From an uncultured Bacteroidales bacterium (GTDB taxonomy: Bacteria; Bacteroidota; Bacteroidia; Bacteroidales; UBA932), in NCBI GenBank assembly GCA_944326325.1, contig CALVDQ010000003.1, positions 1-64,000 on the forward strand: a stretch of 64,000 nucleotides of DNA. Direction: 5' to 3'. The position numbers and the translations under genes were made by a program. Positions 63,477 to 64,000 of the stretch are shown piece after piece; position 1 is the first letter of the stretch; each line of letters begins with the position of its first letter. The notes beneath the pieces were generated by a model that was given only the letters and a program-made list of their open reading frames with translations, did not search any database and was not told the DNA's origin.

Positions 63477-64000
63477 ATGGAAGAAGAGACAACAGGCCAT
63501 ACCGACGGTGCGGTGACCTACGCCGCCATAGATATCGGTTCGAATGCGGTACGGCTGCTGATAAAGCAGCTTGAAAGCGACGAAAAGCCGCTTTTCAGCA
63601 AAGTGCTCCTGCTCAGGGTGCCACTGCGTCTGGGCTTCGATGTCTTCGCTTCGGGCCGGATATCCGAGAAGAAGGAAAAGAACATGATCCGGCTGATGAA
63701 AGCCTACAAGAACCTGATGAAGATCTACGATGTCACCGCATACAGGGCCTGCGCGACATCGGCCATGCGCGATGCCGCCAACGGTCCCGACATCATCAGG
63801 GCGATAGAGAAGAAGACTGGTATCAGAATCGAGATAATCGACGGTCAGGAAGAGGCGAGGATGATCTACAACAACCACATTGAGTACATGAAGGGACGCA
63901 AAGGCAACTTCATGTATGTGGATGTGGGCGGCGGAAGTACGGAGATCAACCTTCTGGCGGACGGAGAGCTGGTATGCTCGCGTTCGTACAACATAGGTAC
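63477..64000 (+). CDS. ppx: Exopolyphosphatase/GppA phosphatase, N-terminal part (runs off the window)
   Basis: The frame starts at ATG 63477 and is still open at the last base, so only about 174 residues are visible. They show the ASKHA ATPase pattern: AIDIGSNAVRLLI near residue 18, RACATSAMRDA near 90, and the phosphate-2 loop VDVGGGSTEINL near 145. In the family these enzymes remove terminal phosphate from polyphosphate or from pppGpp. Together with ppk in one transcript it makes a polyphosphate synthesis and release pair. There is no sign of frameshift or truncation before the window edge. Confidence 0.85.
   Translation, partial: MEEETTGHTDGAVTYAAIDIGSNAVRLLIKQLESDEKPLFSKVLLLRVPLRLGFDVFASGRISEKKEKNMIRLMKAYKNLMKIYDVTAYRACATSAMRDAANGPDIIRAIEKKTGIRIEIIDGQEEARMIYNNHIEYMKGRKGNFMYVDVGGGSTEINLLADGELVCSRSYNIG

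Overview
The window is a gene-dense stretch of a Bacteroidales (phylum Bacteroidota) chromosome. The signs are a 286-residue primary sigma factor without region 1.1, promoters of the Bacteroidota type (TTTG, about 19-20 nt, TAnnTTTG) in front of many genes, A-rich leaders without clear Shine-Dalgarno sequences, a very long SecA (1091 aa) with a C-terminal zinc motif, and proteins typical of the group (DUF4301, DUF2764/V-ATPase operon, DUF5722, TonB receptors). The genus cannot be fixed from the sequence alone. No phage, insertion sequence or CRISPR array is visible, and no gap between genes exceeds about 260 bases.

Layout. 1-4306: a forward operon for a GT90 glycosyltransferase, a polyprenol-phosphate sugar synthase, dihydroorotase and a DMT exporter. 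4318-14670: a reverse block with Tex, a ClC channel, a small acidic protein, a YgiQ radical SAM protein, ArgS, RpoD and a DegQ/HtrA protease. 14877-17491: dnaN, an epsilon-like exonuclease and what looks like a dead FAH-fold protein. 17491-21611: tRNA-Thr, a flavoprotein, MnmA with a large insertion, cytidine deaminase, SRP RNA and bactofilin. 21641-27414: SecA, an aminotransferase, TadA, a YqaA-like membrane protein and tRNA-Gln. 27497-31617: a CPA2 antiporter and, divergently, an MFS transporter fused in one frame to an HD phosphohydrolase domain. 31665-35829: recF, a DUF721/DciA-like gene, pdxB and DUF4301. 35980-39783: a TPR protein, YebC and a biotin-dependent (de)carboxylase module. 39891-44305: metH and metF, together making methionine from homocysteine. 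44436-51706: a compact V-type ATPase operon (E, DUF2764, A, B, D, I, K) whose K subunit carries the sodium-ligand signature.

51960-64000 is the accessory part. It holds a heparinase II homologue whose catalytic and zinc residues match the Pedobacter enzyme as I recall it, with three 21-bp-spaced repeats upstream; a truncated DUF5722 relic; gpsA; and an operon of TonB receptor, beta-helix lipoprotein and acid-phosphatase-like metallophosphoesterase. Facing that operon are ppk1 and the start of ppx. The last group reads as a possible phosphate-ester capture and polyphosphate storage island.

The observations I rate highest are the MFS-HD fusion, the repeat array at the heparinase promoter, the phosphate/polyphosphate neighbourhood with its TTAAC(A/G) half-sites, the decayed FAH protein coupled to the exonuclease gene, and the MnmA insertion.
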